Shown: positions 10,613 through 22,639 of the stretch, piece after piece
Position numbering within the stretch: position 1 is the stretch's first letter
Layout: each line of letters begins with the position of its first letter
Program-made: the position numbers and the translations under genes
Assembly: GCA_024704765.1 (NCBI GenBank)
Contig: JAKMXF010000233.1
Coordinates: 434,001 to 498,000 of the forward strand
Direction of reading: 5' to 3'
From: Oopsacas minuta
Taxonomy: Eukaryota > Porifera > Hexactinellida > Lyssacinosida > Leucopsacidae
Length of the DNA stretch: 64,000 bases
The notes under the pieces: model-generated
Told to the model about the DNA's origin: nothing
Seen by the model: only the letters and a program-made list of their open reading frames with translations
Databases searched by the model: none

Positions 10613-13600
10613 CTATACGTATGACATCTTATATGGACACAAACTAGCTATATGATTATTAATAGTGTGAACCCAATTGTCACGCTCCTCTGTCGAAGTG
10701 GCAGCTAAGAAATACTTCTTTCCTTTCTCACTACAAATCTGAAAAATGTGTTTGAGTTTATCTTCGGAAGGAATTGATATTACAGTTGAGTTGCCTAATA
10801 TTATTGCGCCTGTAGGATTTTCCTATTGACAATGAAGTCGATTCAAGTAGCAGAATTATTGGAGGCACTATGCAATGTTAAAATTACATACAATACACTT
10901 AGTGCCTCCAATTTACAGTGCCACTTGAAACACAGTAGACCCTTGCTGATCCGAACAGGGCCCCAGAGCTTATACAATCTTGTTTCAAACGTAAAAACAT
11001 GGCCAATATATATCCAATTATATTACAAATTAATATCTAATACTATATTACGCATGTTGCCGCCATTCCATCGTTTGTACAACTTTCGAAAAGTCCTCCC
11101 AGATTCTATAGTATCAGTGTTTCATTCAGATATTTAGGCAAGGGGGGGCAAAGTAGAGTTTTGGGAATGTGAGTCTTATTAACTTCAGTTTTGATCAATG
11201 TATTTTTCAAATCCCAAGAGAGGGCAAATGCCCAAAAATGAAACCCTGAGTCTTGTTTCAATGCATTTCGCTAATCCTAACGTATTATCATATATTCCTG
11301 TATATTTATACCGGATATAAGAACATGCAGTAATACTCACAAGGGTATTCTTATAACCAGCAATGTGTATTTAGAAAATACCTTTGAATTAAATTTGGTT
11401 GTAAGTTGAGCTCCAGAGAAATAACTTATTCTGTTGCTACCTTCTCTCAATACGAATTTACGTTTTTTCCATGTCTGCCTTATGTGTGAATTTTTCTACA
11501 AAATAACTCATATAAGTACCAGCTGGATTACCTTTCAAAAGGTGTGAACTCACTAGTTTTAATAGAAAACCTTGTAAGACTACTCCTCCAGTATCACTCT
11601 CACATACCTAAAATTTTTAGAACAACAGGGAAAGAAGATTTTGTATTGGAGATAATTCATCTAATAACCAGTTCACGCATTTTGTGGGCAGGGATATTCG
11701 TGCAAATACGACTCGCTAAGAGGCGAACTCGACTGCATATGATAATACGACTCAAATAATACGCATAAATGTCAACGGCATCTAGGACTTTGTATTAACA
11801 CCAGATTTTAGTACAGTCAACTCCTGTTTTATCAAAAGGAATTATTGCGGTGCCTTGAGCTTCCATATAATGGGAGTCGACTGCAACATGTTATACCTCG
11901 GTAAACACTTTATCTTCTCCATCTCCAGAAGATAATGATAAACTATTCAAATCAGTCAAGGACATAGATCTATTCATGTGTAGAGGCTGATCTTCATTCA
12001 TTGGCATATGTGATTTAGCATACGGAGGTACACTTATCATCAGCTCTGATTCTGAGGACACCATCGTAAAGAACCGAGCTACTCTTCGCTGGTTATAATG
12101 CACGGGGGCTGTACGCTTTATATCGGAATTTGTCTCTGACATTAAATTGAGTTGTGTTTGGTCTGTGATTGGTTCTAGTTGTGTTTCTTGACGGAGTGTT
12201 ACCTAGATAATAACCGGTAATATCAGCAGTGCTACCCCGGCCCCCCACTACTTGATCGTCCACGGACGACAACAGGGAGTTTCACAAATTTGTATCGGAG
12301 AAGTCGACGGGTGAAAAAGGTTGGGAACTGATGGATTAATTGGCGAGGATTTGTATTTTTGAATAACCATAATGGCAGTATTTATGCCACTAAGTAAACA
12401 GAAATAATAACTATGTGTCCTATATTGTATGGAATAGTTGTAGGAAGAAAATTCATATAAATAAGATTTGCTAATCGGCGAACTCCACTGAATTATAAAT
12501 TCTTTGTAGCTAATGTATCGTCCAGTCCGTCTCTCCGTTTATGAGAGGGAATACATAATAGGAGGGGCAGAAGCGTCGATCCGATCAGACGGAAGAAAGG
12601 AGACAGAATACAGAGATTTTAGTATAGAATTAGGTGTAGTATCAAATGCATACGGATCAGCTAGAGTAGATCTACACTCTGATACGACTGTTGTTATGAC
12701 GGCTGTGAAAGCGGAGTTAGTAGCTCCATTAGATGATCGACCGGACGAGGGGAAGGTCGAGTTTTCTGTGGAATGTTCGCCTGTAGTTGGACCAGGATTT
12801 GAGGGACACTCCAGTGATTTCATTGGTAAGTATTTCAATAGTGTCATCTCCACAAACGTGGAAACGAAGTAGCATTTTCGGTGTCCCTGTTTTTGGAGGT
12901 TTCACTATTCAGGAAAATAATTACTATTTTTAAGGATTAGGGATAACACATCTAGTAAAGAAAACATTCCTAACAAGTCCAAATGCCTTCAATACCAAAT
13001 CCCTCTGTGTGTTGTCAGGGAGACAGAACTGGTGTTTGTATGTTGATACATTGATACTACAGATGGGAGGGAATCTAGTAGACGTGGTGATGATAGCTAT
13101 TAGAGCTGCTCTGGAAAATACGAGATTACCCAGAACTACAATTGTAGAAGAAGGTTTATGAAAAAGGCCGCTGATAGTTGGAAACTTGTTTCAGCTCCAC
13201 CGCCCGCATCAAGTTTACCTGTAATATGAAATTCAACTACACAATATATTTACTAACTAACGGGTGAATAGTAGTGATTTTATCTTCACAGACTTCCCTT
13301 AACACGCTTAATTAACATATTTACAAGTAGAATCATTGAATTTGCATGAATTGGACACTTAATGATAATCCCGTAAAATAATATAATATGAAACGCCGCC
13401 CGTCCGCATGCTTAGATATACATCATGTGGAGCTGAAACAAGTTTCTCATTAACAGTGGTCTTACTGTGATTATTTGATAGGAGAAGTTCCAGAGATTGA
13501 AATATCAGATGACCCTACTTCCCAGATACAGATTGACACCACAGGAATTCCATTATGTGTAACACTACATAAGGTAGGCATTAAGGTGCTGGTTGATGCT

Positions 13601-16452
13601 AGAAGAGATGAAGAGACATGTAGTAGAGCATGTATGCATGTTATCGTCAATCAAACAGGAAAGGTAATTCGTATTTAACAATAATCCCGTACAGGAATTA
13701 TCCAGAAATTTCTGGGACTCTTGATTCTGTACAAAATTGTATCACGACCCTGTCGACACTTTGTGTCCTTTAGGGCTGCTGAATTGGCAGTTTTAGGTGT
13801 CCACCAAGCACTTAGATACACCCCTGTACGGATGAAGGGAGATGATAAAGAACTTTGCCCCGGGGGTAGGAATTTGATATCAATTCCGAGATATAAAGAT
13901 AGGGATGCATACACCATACTTTTGGATTAGACCACTGAACCATTTGACAATAATTAGTGCAGATCCTATAGGGAGATGCCCTATTGGCATGGATGAAGTA
14001 CGACCGCCCGTATATGGCACCTAGTGATTGAAATTATAAATGAATATTTTCACACTTTTTCGATGTAGTTTTCAAATTACATTTTAAAACAAATTTTGCA
14101 TTATCTTTAATGTGTTTAATGCTTGACAACGCGTCTATACAATAGGTATGTGGTATGCACATGTCACAAGGTGGTAGTTTCACACCTAAACAGGTGTTAA
14201 GTGGAGTAGAGAGAGCAGTGTTACAGTCTAAAGCTATGTTTGAATCGATTAGAGAAAAGATTAATGCTATTGATGTTCATAGAGATAGTATTAGCATATT
14301 TCTTACATAGAATTGTATTGTATTGATTTGTATACAAATTATATTATATTAGAAAATTTTACGCTCAACGTTGGTGACGGTTTTCACCCCTGGACGTGTA
14401 AACTCCACAAACGGGGACTGTGGAAACAGGAACTTCTTGGAAATAAATAGAGTGAATTTTCACCTACACTTACAAATCTATAGAATGCTTGGTTGTGATC
14501 TCCGAAGAGAGTTAATATAAGAACATCTACAGATTGTATATAACCCCTCTTAATCAAATCCTGTCCTATCCTTTGTCCTTCTGATCTGTTGCCTGCAAAC
14601 GACCAGCTCATTAGCCAGTCGACTACGGATGTACCTACACAATAAATACAATGAATTCTAGGAGTTCTCAACATGGTGGTCCACGTATGAAAAAGTTGGG
14701 AATCGCTGAATTGTAATCAAGTCCAGATTACCTGTGAATACGTTCTTATATGTCTTTCCATCAATACTCTCTGTTCTTAATTCAAGACCAGCCTGTTTGT
14801 CTTGCATAGCACAAACAATATCTCTATATGATAAATAGTAATAATAACGATCAAAGCTCCTGTCTGTCAAGTTGACTATAATAGGGGAAACATCCATGGT
14901 CCATTAATACAAAAATACTACCTAACATCTAATGCAGTATTCTCAGCATCTAATTCATATAGTGATAACTTCTTGCTGGATATACTGTTCCTTACTTGAG
15001 GTGTTAAATGCTAGACAAACAATAAATAATAATAACTTTATATACATTAGATAGTGTCAAATTGGCGGATTTGACAACCCTCCCAGAAAATTTTCCCATT
15101 TTTGCTTATTTCTGGATACTTTCGGGTGGAATAGGCTGAAGTGTCGGGAAATTAGTGAAAGGTGTTGGTGAGTATAAATGGCCAGGACCGAAGTGACCCT
15201 ACTACCTTTTATAGAAAGGTGACGAACAGTAGTATTACATGACACCTACTTCTTTTCTCGGCGCCTTTTTCACCGAGGTATTCTAAGGAAGTTTAATCTG
15301 AATAGGAAGCGACCACTACTGATGATAAATAATGAGATGTTCGCTTACACTTTGTATGTCTTTCTGTAGATATTGTATCTGCCTCTCAATGAATCTTCCC
15401 CACAAATCTCTTGACTCTTTATCCAAAGCTTGTAGCAAGAACTCACGACCTGTTTTACCACATGTTACTTGTAGTATACTCTAAAGTTTAATGATATTGT
15501 CTTAGATGTTTAATATTGGATCATTTGGGAAAGTGTAAGGTGTCAATAAATTCACACTTCCAGAAAATAGAATTCATAGCTAATCCTGAATAACGGCTAG
15601 TAACAAAAGTCCCACTTTCGCCATTTTCACTGTATATTAACAACTATAGTCAACTCCTGTCATATCTAACAGAGATATATAGAAACACCCGCTAATATCG
15701 AAGTGTGAGATTGTACAAATATGGGCCCAAACCGTCAAAGTAACAAATATTCCCTCGGTTATATCGAAGGAATTATCATGGGCCCTTGAGCTCCGATATA
15801 ACAGGAGTTAAATGAATATTAACATACATCTCTCTTCTTATAATTCTCTGGAGATAGTATAAGAGAAGCTCCTGCTAGCGTTATGATTCCTGCTTGTTCT
15901 ACTGCCTAAACAGATAATATTTGATCTGAATTATATTAACACCCATTTTAAGGATAGTTCAGGGTGTATAAAGGGTGTCAAAATATGTATATAACAAAAA
16001 TCCATCAACTCACTCCTCTATTCTTGTAATATCTAATATCTTCTTTGTATAATATAAACCATCTTGTCTTCCAATTGTGTCGTAAATGTCCCTACAAATA
16101 CGATGTTACAATTACACTCGGACCTCTCTTATCCGCACCTCTGAGATACGGCCACCTCCCTCAACCGAGCACCATTTCCATTTTCAGTGAATTTCCCTAA
16201 TAATAATTAAGCTGTCTTTACTTGTACTTAAGATCTAAGAGAGGTTCAAGTCTACAATCTATAACTTTCCAAGCAAATTACAATGTAATCGTAACCGACC
16301 GGCTTCAAACAGTTTACAACATTCTTGTAAGTTGCTAGGGAAGTAATATTGCGGGGATAACCTACCTTTTTAACAAGGAATCCTTCCTTAATAGGAGCTA
16401 AGTCTACTGAAGATTTAGATCTCGTCTTAGGATAATCAACTAATTCGCACAT
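10613..16452 (-). CDS. Pleckstrin-like protein (PH-DEP-PH)
   Basis: Phosphoinositide-binding adaptor related to pleckstrin. Exons: 16452-16366, 16091-16014, 15905-15828 and 15480-15349 (first PH domain: KEGFLVKK, NWKTRWFILY, IITLAGASLIL, FLLQALDKESRDLW); 15010-14922, 14859-14732 and 14634-14474 (DEP domain, GTSVVDWLM, ending AFYRF); 12202-11897 (serine-rich linker); 11607-11554, 11495-11382 and 10822-10613 (second PH domain: LQGFLLKL, TWKKRKFVLRE, YFLAATSTEERDNWV). All junctions are GT...AG and all phases agree, giving about 478 residues against about 350 for human pleckstrin; the linker accounts for most of the excess. An alternative is two genes, because exon 12202-11897 has an ATG at 12142, but its frame is open back to an acceptor and joins the DEP exon in phase 0. 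Confidence 0.85.
11815..11886. repeat. MITE family A, short copy
   Basis: About 72 bp with inverted ends TACAGTCAACTCCTGTT and GGGAGTCGACTGCA. It lies in a pleckstrin intron beside exon 12202-11897. The internal body of the longer copies is mostly missing. Confidence 0.65.
12225..12335. repeat. Dispersed repeat, family D
   Basis: Contains CCACGGACGACAACAGGG and GGTGAAAAAGGTTGGGAAC, the hallmarks shared with 424-540, 17268-17362, 30543-30650, 36388-36485, 49770-49868 and 62515-62640. Located between the pleckstrin exon and the EXOSC7 start. Confidence 0.65.
12513..14310 (+). CDS. EXOSC7: Exosome complex component RRP42 (RNase PH fold), nested in the pleckstrin intron
   Basis: Structural subunit of the nine-subunit RNA exosome ring, used in nuclear and cytoplasmic RNA processing and decay. 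Exons 12513-12825, 12941-13153, 13482-13663 and 14146-14310, all GT...AG with agreeing phases, encode about 290 residues, close to the usual size. Seen: IRSDGRKETEYR and SARVDLHSDTTVV near the start; WCLYVDTLILQMGGN; AIRAALENTRLP; EIEISDDP; and a C-terminal tail like the human protein. It lies entirely within the intron between pleckstrin exons 14634-14474 and 12202-11897 on the opposite strand. Intron 2 holds a family B MITE (13176-13458). Confidence 0.93.
13176..13458. repeat. MITE family B in EXOSC7 intron 2
   Basis: Inverted orientation relative to the 8960 copy. Ends are GAAACTTGTTTCAGCTCCAC and GTGGAGCTGAAACAAGTTTC. The body includes the shared segment around ATTAACATATTTACAAGTAG. Confidence 0.85.
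15649..15812. repeat. MITE family A next to pleckstrin exon 3
   Basis: About 165 bp with near-palindromic ends AGTCAACTCCTGTCATATC and GATATAACAGGAGTT, plus the internal block TATGG..CCCAAACCGTCAAAGTAAC. It ends about 15 bp from exon 15905-15828. The element plus that exon were copied to 19450-19655. Confidence 0.8.
16125..16255. repeat. MITE family H (pogo/Tigger-like)
   Basis: Starts CTCGGACCTCTCTTATCCG and ends with the inverted counterpart GATCTAAGAGAGGTTCAAGT, about 130 bp, in the first pleckstrin intron. Only this copy was seen in the window. Confidence 0.5.
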
Positions 16453-16730
16453 TTACAATTCTAATATTTTACTCCAAACTCTGCTATAAATACAGATAGC
16501 TAATGTACACTTAGGTTAAGAGAGTTTGTAAGCTAAAATACAGCTGATATCATTCATAAACAATTCACACGTTTGGAATTAGAATCTAATTGTGGATTAA
16601 TAGGGTAGAAAATGAAATGGGAGATTTGTAAGATTCACTATTTTGCGAACACAAAATTAGATATTTTTAGAATAAAAACATGAAAGTGATCGTAAAGCCA
16701 GAAATATACATACGATAAAAATCTTAAAAT

Positions 16731-19700
16731 TCAGCTGTTTTCTTCTAAAACAATTGGTATCAAATCAGCAGGCATATATTCCTTATAATAATCAGATAAC
16801 GGTACGCCAATTACTAGAATGTGATTGCCTTTAAGCCAGAACCGCCATAGACCTCTATGGAAGCCCCTAGCGTCCAAATCCCATAAATGATAACATTTAG
16901 CTAATTGTATCCAAGTATCGAATTTCCCTTCACCATCCGTATCAATAAAAATTGTGTATACTTCTCCTTTCGTGTTTGGGATAAAATCTGGATCACAGAC
17001 ATTTCTATCATGATCCAAGATACGAGAGCTTTGTATTAAGGAATGTATCAGCTGTTCATAAGGCGCCAAAATCAGCTGATTGATGTTTTTTAGTTTAACA
17101 CTTGGATCTGTGTTTATTGCATGATTCTTGAAGTAAATATCGTGGAAGTATGGATTCATGTTCAGGCCAGATTGTCCGAAGTGATAAGTGCGGGAAATAT
17201 CTGGAATCACGCATTCCCTGCCATTCCTAGGATACGGAATAGTATGATAGGAATGTTACGAAAATTAATACAGCGGTTCCCAACTGGGTGTCCACAGATC
17301 TCAAAATTTGTGTGTAATACTAATTTTGAGATCCTGTAGACCCACCAAGGGGAGAGAACCGATGGCCTACCTTATATTATCAGTTCTCATCCACATGTCC
17401 CAATCCCAGAATTGGTCAGGTGCAGGCCACTGGGGGAGTAGCTCTTCAACAAATAGTGTCTTCTCTAGCATCCATCCTAATCCTGGCATAGTTTCGACAC
17501 GATAGAGAAGGCTGGGGTCATTGCTAGAGTGCTCGTAGCCCTGATCATTCCATGCGGAAATACAGAATAGAGAACTATATGAAGGTGGTATATAAATTCC
17601 AATTACTTCGAATAGTAACTAGGGTAATTATTTATATTTTAACACCCTTGAACGGAGGACATAACATATAATCACATACTACATTCCATGAATCATAGCA
17701 TTCTATACATGAATATATTCACCAACTCCCTAACGTGCTTCTGTGACGTGTTATGTCTCAGTTTCCATGATTACCTCGTTGGCATTTGGCTACACCCCTC
17801 AGTGAGGGAGGCGATAAATTAAGGGACTAACCTATCTTCTTTTAACAAATGCATTGTTTGTGAGAAATAAGAAAAGAAGTCCGCAGCTATATCCAAATCC
17901 TCCTCTATTATGATACCATAATCTGCTCTTGGGTTACTATCAAATAAATGTAATAGCGTTGTCTTATAATGCTGTGTAATACGAGCATTCTTAGAACTAA
18001 TAGGAGTATTCTGCTTATAGTTAACCTGGAGTAAGCTACACACATCTCTCACTTGTTCGAAGCCTCCGTCTATATATACTGTAATGAGGTGTCGAAGAGA
18101 ACCACGGGCACTTAATAGTGTCCTCAACATACGGAAGAGATACCTAATTAGTGATAATTTATTAGAGGAACTTGTTTCAGCTCCACATGGTGTCCATATA
18201 AGCATGCATCCGGGCGGAATCTCATATCTCATTATTTATGAGATTATCATAATACAAAGTGTCCAATTCATGGAATTCCAATGACTCTACTTGTAAATAT
18301 GTGTAATTAAGCGTGTTAAAGGAAGTCTGTGAAGATAAAATCACTACTATTCACCCGTTAGTTAGTAAATATATTGTGTAGTTGAATTTCATATTACAGG
18401 TAACTTGATGCGGGCGGTGGAACTGAAATAAGTCTTCAATTATCAAAGGCTTCTACAATACAGCAGGTATATACCTTGGTCTATTACTAGCTATAACAGC
18501 TACTGGGACATTATCAAGATTATTCCTCTCTATAGCTGCTGGAGAGAACTCTATAGGAAGTGGATAAGTACAGTCACATAACTGCCCATAACCTTCATAC
18601 ATTCCACAGAAGTATCTCCGTCTCCTAGCAACAGAAGGACTATCTTCTTTCCAATCACATTCCGTATTTACTTCTTCTAAGCGTACTAGAAATCTAGATT
18701 CTATTCCAGACCCCCAGATGTCATGTCCTTCTATGTGTGAGTGAGATTCTGTTATTTTTGTGTAAATATTATTGTTTACTTTAGCAGCAAATAACCATGT
18801 ATCTCTCCATCCTAGATATTACTGTAGTAACTCAAAAATATATACACTTAACTCCTGTTATATCAAAGCTCAAGAGACCGTGATAATTACTCGATATGAC
18901 CGAGGAAATACATTTTGGTTTGGGACCATAAGGCCCATTATTGCGTAGTTATGGTGGGATGAATTGTCGCGAGACACAATTGTTCGGATATAGGGCATTC
19001 TGACCTACATTTGGAATTTTGAGCATTTAAAACCAACTCATGCGAAAATCGATACAAACACAAATTCTAGAATTATGCTACACAAAATCTGCTACAACTC
19101 ACCAATATAATCAATGTATTCACTCCCCATAAGTTTAATCCTATTCCGAGCATTATCTCCCAAATTAAAGCTAGCTTCATCTACAACTAACATACAAACA
19201 ATCCTCCCAACAGACGACAGAAGATCTAGGAAAGTGATCAACTCAGTATCAGCCCCCGGAGTATATGTATCAAATATGCGTGTAGCCATTACTCTTGCTG
19301 ATGCTAGATTCAATACAACAACATGGAGGCCTCTCTCTGCTTCTTCTGTATCAGATGTATATACTAGATAACCATCTATGGTGATGGTAGCTAGTGAAGG
19401 GCCTGACCTCAGTTCTATATCTATCTGACTAAATAAATAAGGAATAAATACATAAACAGCCAGCTCCTGTTATATAAAATACCCGCTTATATCAAAGTAT
19501 GAAATTGTACAAATATGCTCCCAAACCTTCAAAGTAGCATGTATTCCATCGCGGCCCTTGAGGTAAGATATAACAGGAGTTGAGTGAATATTAACATACA
19601 TCTCTCTTCTTATAATTCTCTGGAGATAGTATGAGAGAAGCTCCTGTTAGCGTTAAAATATATATATTACTGACGGTTTGAGACCATATTCGTACAATTT

Positions 19701-19958
19701 GACACTTCTAAATATCCGTTTTCGACCAAAACCAATAGAACTATCAGGCCAAAATAGCAAATGGTTACTCTAGATAGGTGTTAATAGAACCTACCTCTTC
19801 TGTAAATTCTCCAATACTCTATCATGTATATCATCAGCTGATTGATACTCCAGGACATTCCATAGTAACACTATGTTACTAACGAGTAGTGTAGTAATGA
19901 TACATGTTATTAATAGCTTAGGAGGTAACTTCAAACGAATAGTTCTCATAAGAAACAT
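16731..19958 (-). CDS. POMGNT1: Protein O-linked-mannose beta-1,2-N-acetylglucosaminyltransferase 1
   Basis: Golgi type II membrane enzyme that adds GlcNAc to O-mannose on alpha-dystroglycan-like proteins. Exons: 19958-19795 (short cytoplasmic tail and one membrane anchor), 19428-19103 (stem domain, [20 protein letters not shown]), 18811-18475 ([11 protein letters not shown]; ends VAVIASNRP), 18143-17832 ([26 protein letters not shown] with the metal-binding acidic triad), 17574-17371 ([25 protein letters not shown]) and 17226-16731 ([27 protein letters not shown]). All junctions are GT...AG and in phase where checked. Total is about 600 residues, near the usual 660. An alternative start is the ATG at 19949. 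Introns hold elements of families A, B, C, D and I. Confidence 0.94.
17268..17362. repeat. Dispersed repeat, family D
   Basis: Within a POMGNT1 intron. Shows GCGGTTCCCAACTGGGTGTCC and ATTTTGAGATCC near the end with CCACCAAGGGGAGAGAACC. Divergent copy of the family. Confidence 0.5.
17625..17825. repeat. MITE family C
   Basis: About 200 bp including ATCATAGCATTCTATACATG and CCTAACGTGCTTCTGTGACG, shared with 38583-38815 (opposite strand), 46263-46510 and 52985-53115. Lies in a POMGNT1 intron directly beside exon 18143-17832. Confidence 0.8.
18163..18440. repeat. MITE family B in a POMGNT1 intron
   Basis: Inverted ends GGAACTTGTTTCAGCTCCAC and GTGGAACTGAAATAAGTC flank the same body as the 8960 copy. 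It ends about 20 bp from the acceptor of exon 18143-17832. Confidence 0.85.
18846..19035. repeat. Truncated family A element followed by family I repeat
   Basis: 18846-18935 has CTCCTGTTATATC, the CTCAAGAGACCGTGATAATTAC block and TTTGGGACCATA, but lacks the far end. 18940-19035 resembles family I in reverse (ATGAATTGTCGCGAGACACAATTG). Both lie in a POMGNT1 intron. Confidence 0.55.
19450..19655. repeat. Family A MITE plus captured pleckstrin exon fragment
   Basis: The element (19450-19590) is followed without a break by about 65 bp nearly identical to pleckstrin exon 15905-15828 and its donor (shared ACATACATCTCTCTTCTTAT and TTCTCTGGAGATAGTAT). It lies in the first POMGNT1 intron. The fragment is incomplete and is not expected to be a POMGNT1 exon. 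Confidence 0.8.
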
Positions 19959-20157
19959 ATTAAGCTAATATGTAGGAGAAATACATACAGAGGAACTTGC
20001 ATAAACTAACACATGAAGATTTTGTCCCCCCCCATCAATTATTCACCGTTATAGCAGGTTTAGAGACATTCCAATGCGGTAGATTAATCACTAGGATAAT
20101 CAATAGTGTAATACGGATAAATACAAGTACAAATACAGTTTGTAAGTGATAGGGTAG

Positions 20158-22639
20158 CTATTCAGGTTGTATCATATCTTCTTGCTCCGTAACGATATTA
20201 TCCTCAACATCCTCCTGTCTCATGTCTGTCCCCTCGTCTCCTGTGATACCCCGTACCATTCCTTCCATACCCTCCTTTAGCTGGATTAGGACTGATTCTA
20301 TTGCGCCCTTAGCTGCTTGATCTGATGCTGATTCTGCTAACTAGAACATGAGAACTAAAAATACGAATCTCTTGTCTTATACTAGGAAATTCTAACCTGC
20401 TTAGCTTGCTCATAATTCTGCATTGCTAACTTGAAGTCCCCATTCTTAACAAGAGACTGTGCTATGAGTACGAGAGCATTAAGCTGCCATAACTTATCAC
20501 TAGCCTCCTCCGCAGCTGTCAGAGCCTTCTCTCCGTATTCTCTACTGTCTTTCCATCTGCCTAGCTCAAAATTAGCACGACCTGGAGAAGAGATAATTGA
20601 AAAGGGAATTTTCATAGCAACGCAAAACTTCCTTAGGAATGTTACATTACATTTTCAAATTGGACTCGGGTCAAAGGAACAGGCCATTTGACCCTATTAT
20701 TCCGAGTACATTCTTACCAACACATTTACAAATTTCACTGGATTTTCCCTACCAAAGTTTCGAGAATCTCTACAGTATTTATAATCACAAATCTAATGAA
20801 CAGCATAACTCACCGATCTCATGATATACCCATGCTAACTCTTCAGCATTAATATCTCCAGTTGTCAATCTCTCATTCCACATATCAATAGCCTGAGAAT
20901 AATCCTCTTTAAGGAAATACACTCTCCCTAAATTCTCCAGACATCTATTCCTGACGGGACCACGGCCACTTAGATCCCGATCCATCATGAAATGTTTGAG
21001 TGCTTCATCCTCTCTATTTAGAGATAACAGAAGGTTACCTAATAGAGCGTGTAGTGTAGCTAGGAGTGACGATTTATCTGTCAAAACTCTATCATCTAGT
21101 TTCTCCATATACTTCATTAATGCTTCTCCCTAGTAGGATAATTCATAGAAGAGATTTCCATGTATAATGTGGAAAGTAATGTCCTCCTTAATAAAGTAAC
21201 AAGAGGATCAAAGACTTCTACATTTTAAGTACAGTGTATGCCGGTTATAAGAACAGCCTTGGGGGTAGCTATACACGTTCTTATAACCGGTATACATTGT
21301 ATTGCTGGTTGTAAAATCATGTTTCCTACTTGTTCATATCCCTGATCCAATCTCATATCATTCAGTGCTTCCTCTATCTCTTCTAGATTCTGTCTTACAT
21401 ACTCTGACTGATCTCCTTCAGCATGTCCTTTCCGTATAGACGCTCCAACTGCTATTGTTATCGGTGGTTTTATATTTCGTAGATATTTGTCACGTTTACG
21501 ACTATAAATTGGCTGTTGTTGTCTCCAGAACTCAGTCCTTCTGTCCAAATACTCCAGGCCGTCTATGACCAAGTCTCTCAGCCCTAGACGGTCATTCTCC
21601 ATCATATCTCTATACATACATTCCAATTAACCTCTATCGTAACTATGGACCTAAACTCAACTTACTTGTCACTGAAGATACCCTCCAGATATTCTTTGTC
21701 GCTATTAAGTTCTCCTAATAGGCTCCTAACGGTCTGTTTAGACCCATAGGGTAGAGGGGGAGATCTCTTCTTCTCTACTTTATCCTGTCTCTGTATCATG
21801 CCTACCTGCTTACCTGGCTTCTTCTTCTTTGCTTGTGATTCCTGAATGAAAATATTCACAGGTGATAAACGAAAAATAAATACAGTCAACTCCTGTAATA
21901 TCTAACACGGATATATCTAAATACCCGCTTATATTGAAGTGTAAATTGTACAAATATGGTCACAACCCTTCAAAGTAACAAATATTCCATCGGTCATATC
22001 GAAGTAAGTGTCACGGTCCCTTGAGCTTAGATGTAACAGGAGTTAACTGTATTTATATCTGAACCAAAATTTTAACAGGATAGTTACATATGTTGCCCCC
22101 TCCCCTCGCCTTCTATGAGCATACCAAATGCTATTACGCGTAGTCATAGTAACCAGTAATTAAAATACCATAACCTGTATTACCTGTTGCTTGAAATACG
22201 TGAGATCGCCTTTCTTCTCCAGCTTAACAACGTCAGGTCCTCCTACACTATTTCCAATAGCTTCCTTAGCCTTTTGTATACCAAGTCTGAACTCTGCTAG
22301 CTCTGGTCTGAGCTTACGACCCCGCTCATAGTAAACTAATGCGAATTCAAACTCTCCCATAGAATATAGTACTTCAGCTTTTTGGTATACTCCCTTCACG
22401 AATGTTTTGTCCTCCGTAAGGGAAGCTTCCGCGTCCTCTAGGGCCGTCTTCCTGTCCCCGATTGCAAGGTAACATTTGGACCTAGCGACGAGTCCGATTC
22501 TGTTATCGGATTCAAGCTCTAAGGCTTGGTTATAGTAAGACAGAGCTTTCTCGTAATGTCCCTCAGTGAATAGCTTATCTCCCTCCGCTAGGTAGGTGGA
22601 AAATGTGCTCTGGGGTCCATCTTTGTTATCTTCTACCAT
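20158..22639 (-). CDS. ODAD4: Outer dynein arm docking complex subunit, TPR protein (ODAD4/TTC25-like)
   Basis: Ciliary protein that anchors outer dynein arms to axonemal doublets. Exons: 22639-22184 (start; TPRs such as AEGDKLFTEGHYEKALSYY), 21841-21666 (basic linker, KKKKPGKQVGMIQ), 21609 to about 21310 (FWRQQQPIYSRKRDKYLRN, a TTC25 signature stretch), 21129-20814, 20581-20397 (further TPRs: LENLGRVYFLKEDYSQAI, LGRWKDSREYGEKAL) and 20340-20158 (acidic tail). The donor of exon 3 is unclear because a family F element starts at its end. Acceptor 21609 was chosen because it keeps frame with exon 2. Total is about 480 residues, somewhat shorter than vertebrate homologues. Confidence 0.85.
21226..21302. 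repeat. Palindromic MITE family F at a TTC25 exon end
   Basis: 77 bp perfect-looking hairpin: TGTATGCCGGTTATAAGAAC facing GTTCTTATAACCGGTATACA. It directly abuts the coding end of exon 3. Copies occur at 43260-43425, 55495-55572 and 58430-58555. Confidence 0.8.
21886..22050. repeat. MITE family A in a TTC25 intron
   Basis: TACAGTCAACTCCTGTAATATC at the left and GATGTAACAGGAGTTAACTGTA at the right, with the usual internal block. About 165 bp, flanked by TA. Confidence 0.8.

Noticed and set aside
12539-12853. 104-residue minus-strand ORF opposite EXOSC7 exon 1
   Set aside because: Shadow of the EXOSC7 coding frame, which is supported by homology and splice sites.
13721-13930. 69-residue plus ORF in EXOSC7 intron 3 and its minus shadow at 13675-13917
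   Set aside because: It contains transposon-like sequence (CATTTTGTGTCCTTTAGGGC-type segment also seen near 59300) and no conserved domain.
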